The notes under the pieces: model-generated
What the model saw: the letters and a program-made list of their open reading frames with translations, nothing else
What the model was told of the DNA's origin: nothing
Database searches by the model: none
DNA from: Humibacter sp. RRB41
GTDB taxonomy: Bacteria; Actinomycetota; Actinomycetes; Actinomycetales; Microbacteriaceae
Assembly (NCBI RefSeq): GCF_022761015.1
Contig: NZ_JAKWJQ010000009.1
Location: 89,253 to 153,252 of the forward strand
Length of the DNA: 64,000 bases
Direction: 5' to 3'
Translations under genes and position numbers: made by a program
Part shown: piece after piece, positions 63,887 through 64,000 of the stretch
How the letters are laid out: every line of letters begins with the position of its first letter
How positions within the stretch are numbered: the stretch's first letter is position 1

Positions 63887-63905
63887 CGCCACCCACTGCC
63901 TGGGG

Positions 63906-63957
63906 TCGCGACATAGGTGACAGGTGATACGTGACACGTGAGTCGCGACATATGCGA
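63906..63957 (+). repeat. Direct repeats GTCGCGACATA, probable IS left end
   Basis: GTCGCGACATA appears twice within about 50 bp, each followed by a similar G-rich word and GACAGG. The segment between (GGTGATACGTGACACGTGA) is full of TGACA/TGTCA-type words. Such sequence is typical of terminal and promoter repeats before IS481-type transposase genes in actinobacteria; recognition is from memory of such ends, not from a search. Confidence 0.4.
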
Positions 63958-63968
63958 CAGGCTGGCGG

Positions 63969-64000
63969 GTGTCGAAGAACCGTGTCGCTGTGCTTAAAGT
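63969..64000 (+). CDS. Possible start of an IS481-family transposase (truncated by window end)
   Basis: A GTG at 63969 opens VSKNRVAVLK before the window ends. This resembles the beginning of IS481/IS3-type transposases (MSKxRVxVLKVV). The preceding direct repeats support a mobile element, but only ten codons are visible. Confidence 0.35.
   Translation, partial: MSKNRVAVLK

Overview
The window reads as chromosomal DNA of a high-GC actinobacterium, most likely of the family Microbacteriaceae. This rests on strong G/C at third codon positions, the very frequent GGATGCC/GGCATCC words inside genes, GTG starts, many 4-nt start/stop overlaps, and lipoprotein or Tat-type sugar-binding proteins with LacI-controlled glycosidase operons. 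No rRNA, CRISPR array or complete insertion sequence was seen. One tRNA (Ser, UGA) is present.

Region 1 (1-21 kb) is a catabolic island. A LysR fragment, a GntR/FCD regulator and a MarR regulator face a three-gene operon for tetrahydrofolate-dependent O-demethylation: a LigM/DesA-like methyltransferase, a MetF-like reductase and PurU. The MarR gene and the purU promoter carry the same perfect operator, GTTTCAG-N4-CTGAAAC. Next come a second MarR with an FAD monooxygenase behind a 38-bp perfect palindrome, and a five-gene operon of a sugar-type ABC importer (permease, binding protein, double ATPase), a divergent amidohydrolase and a DUF3500 protein. Divergent to it are a second FAD monooxygenase, two NTF2-like proteins, an FAH-family hydrolase, a Rid protein and a GH43 glycosidase. 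Together these look like uptake, deglycosylation, demethylation, hydroxylation and cleavage of a methoxylated aromatic or glycosylated aromatic. The substrate is inferred, not shown.

Region 2 (19-28 kb) holds a UPF0303 protein, an SDR epimerase/TetR divergent pair with a 20-bp palindrome, and an alpha-galactosidase operon (GH36, binding protein, two permeases, LacI) with two LacI-type operators about three helical turns apart. A frameshifted M20 peptidase remnant follows.

Region 3 (28-44 kb) contains two tandem paralogous fusions of a GT2 glycosyltransferase and a CDP-glycerol glycerophosphotransferase (wall teichoic-acid type); the second appears to start at CTG. It continues with a VOC protein, a DUF2269 membrane protein, a Gfo/Idh/MocA-Dabb-LacI operon divergent from a cytochrome P450, a flavin reductase, two zinc-ribbon nucleases (PD-(D/E)XK-like and GIY-YIG), DNA polymerase IV and tRNA-Ser.

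Region 4 (44-52 kb) is a fructan/sucrose-type locus: GH32, two permeases and a binding protein facing a LacI regulator and a second, divergent GH32, with paired AATACGTATT operators between them.

Region 5 (52-64 kb) starts with a MarR/esterase pair, a YcaQ-like winged-helix glycosylase, a fusion of an LLM flavin monooxygenase to an FAD-linked oxidase, and a secreted lysozyme-like protein. It then holds core genes: a HAD phosphatase, serS, a diacylglycerol-kinase-family lipid kinase, a frameshifted GNAT, pheA and pgm. The last 100 bases look like the left end of an IS481-type element.
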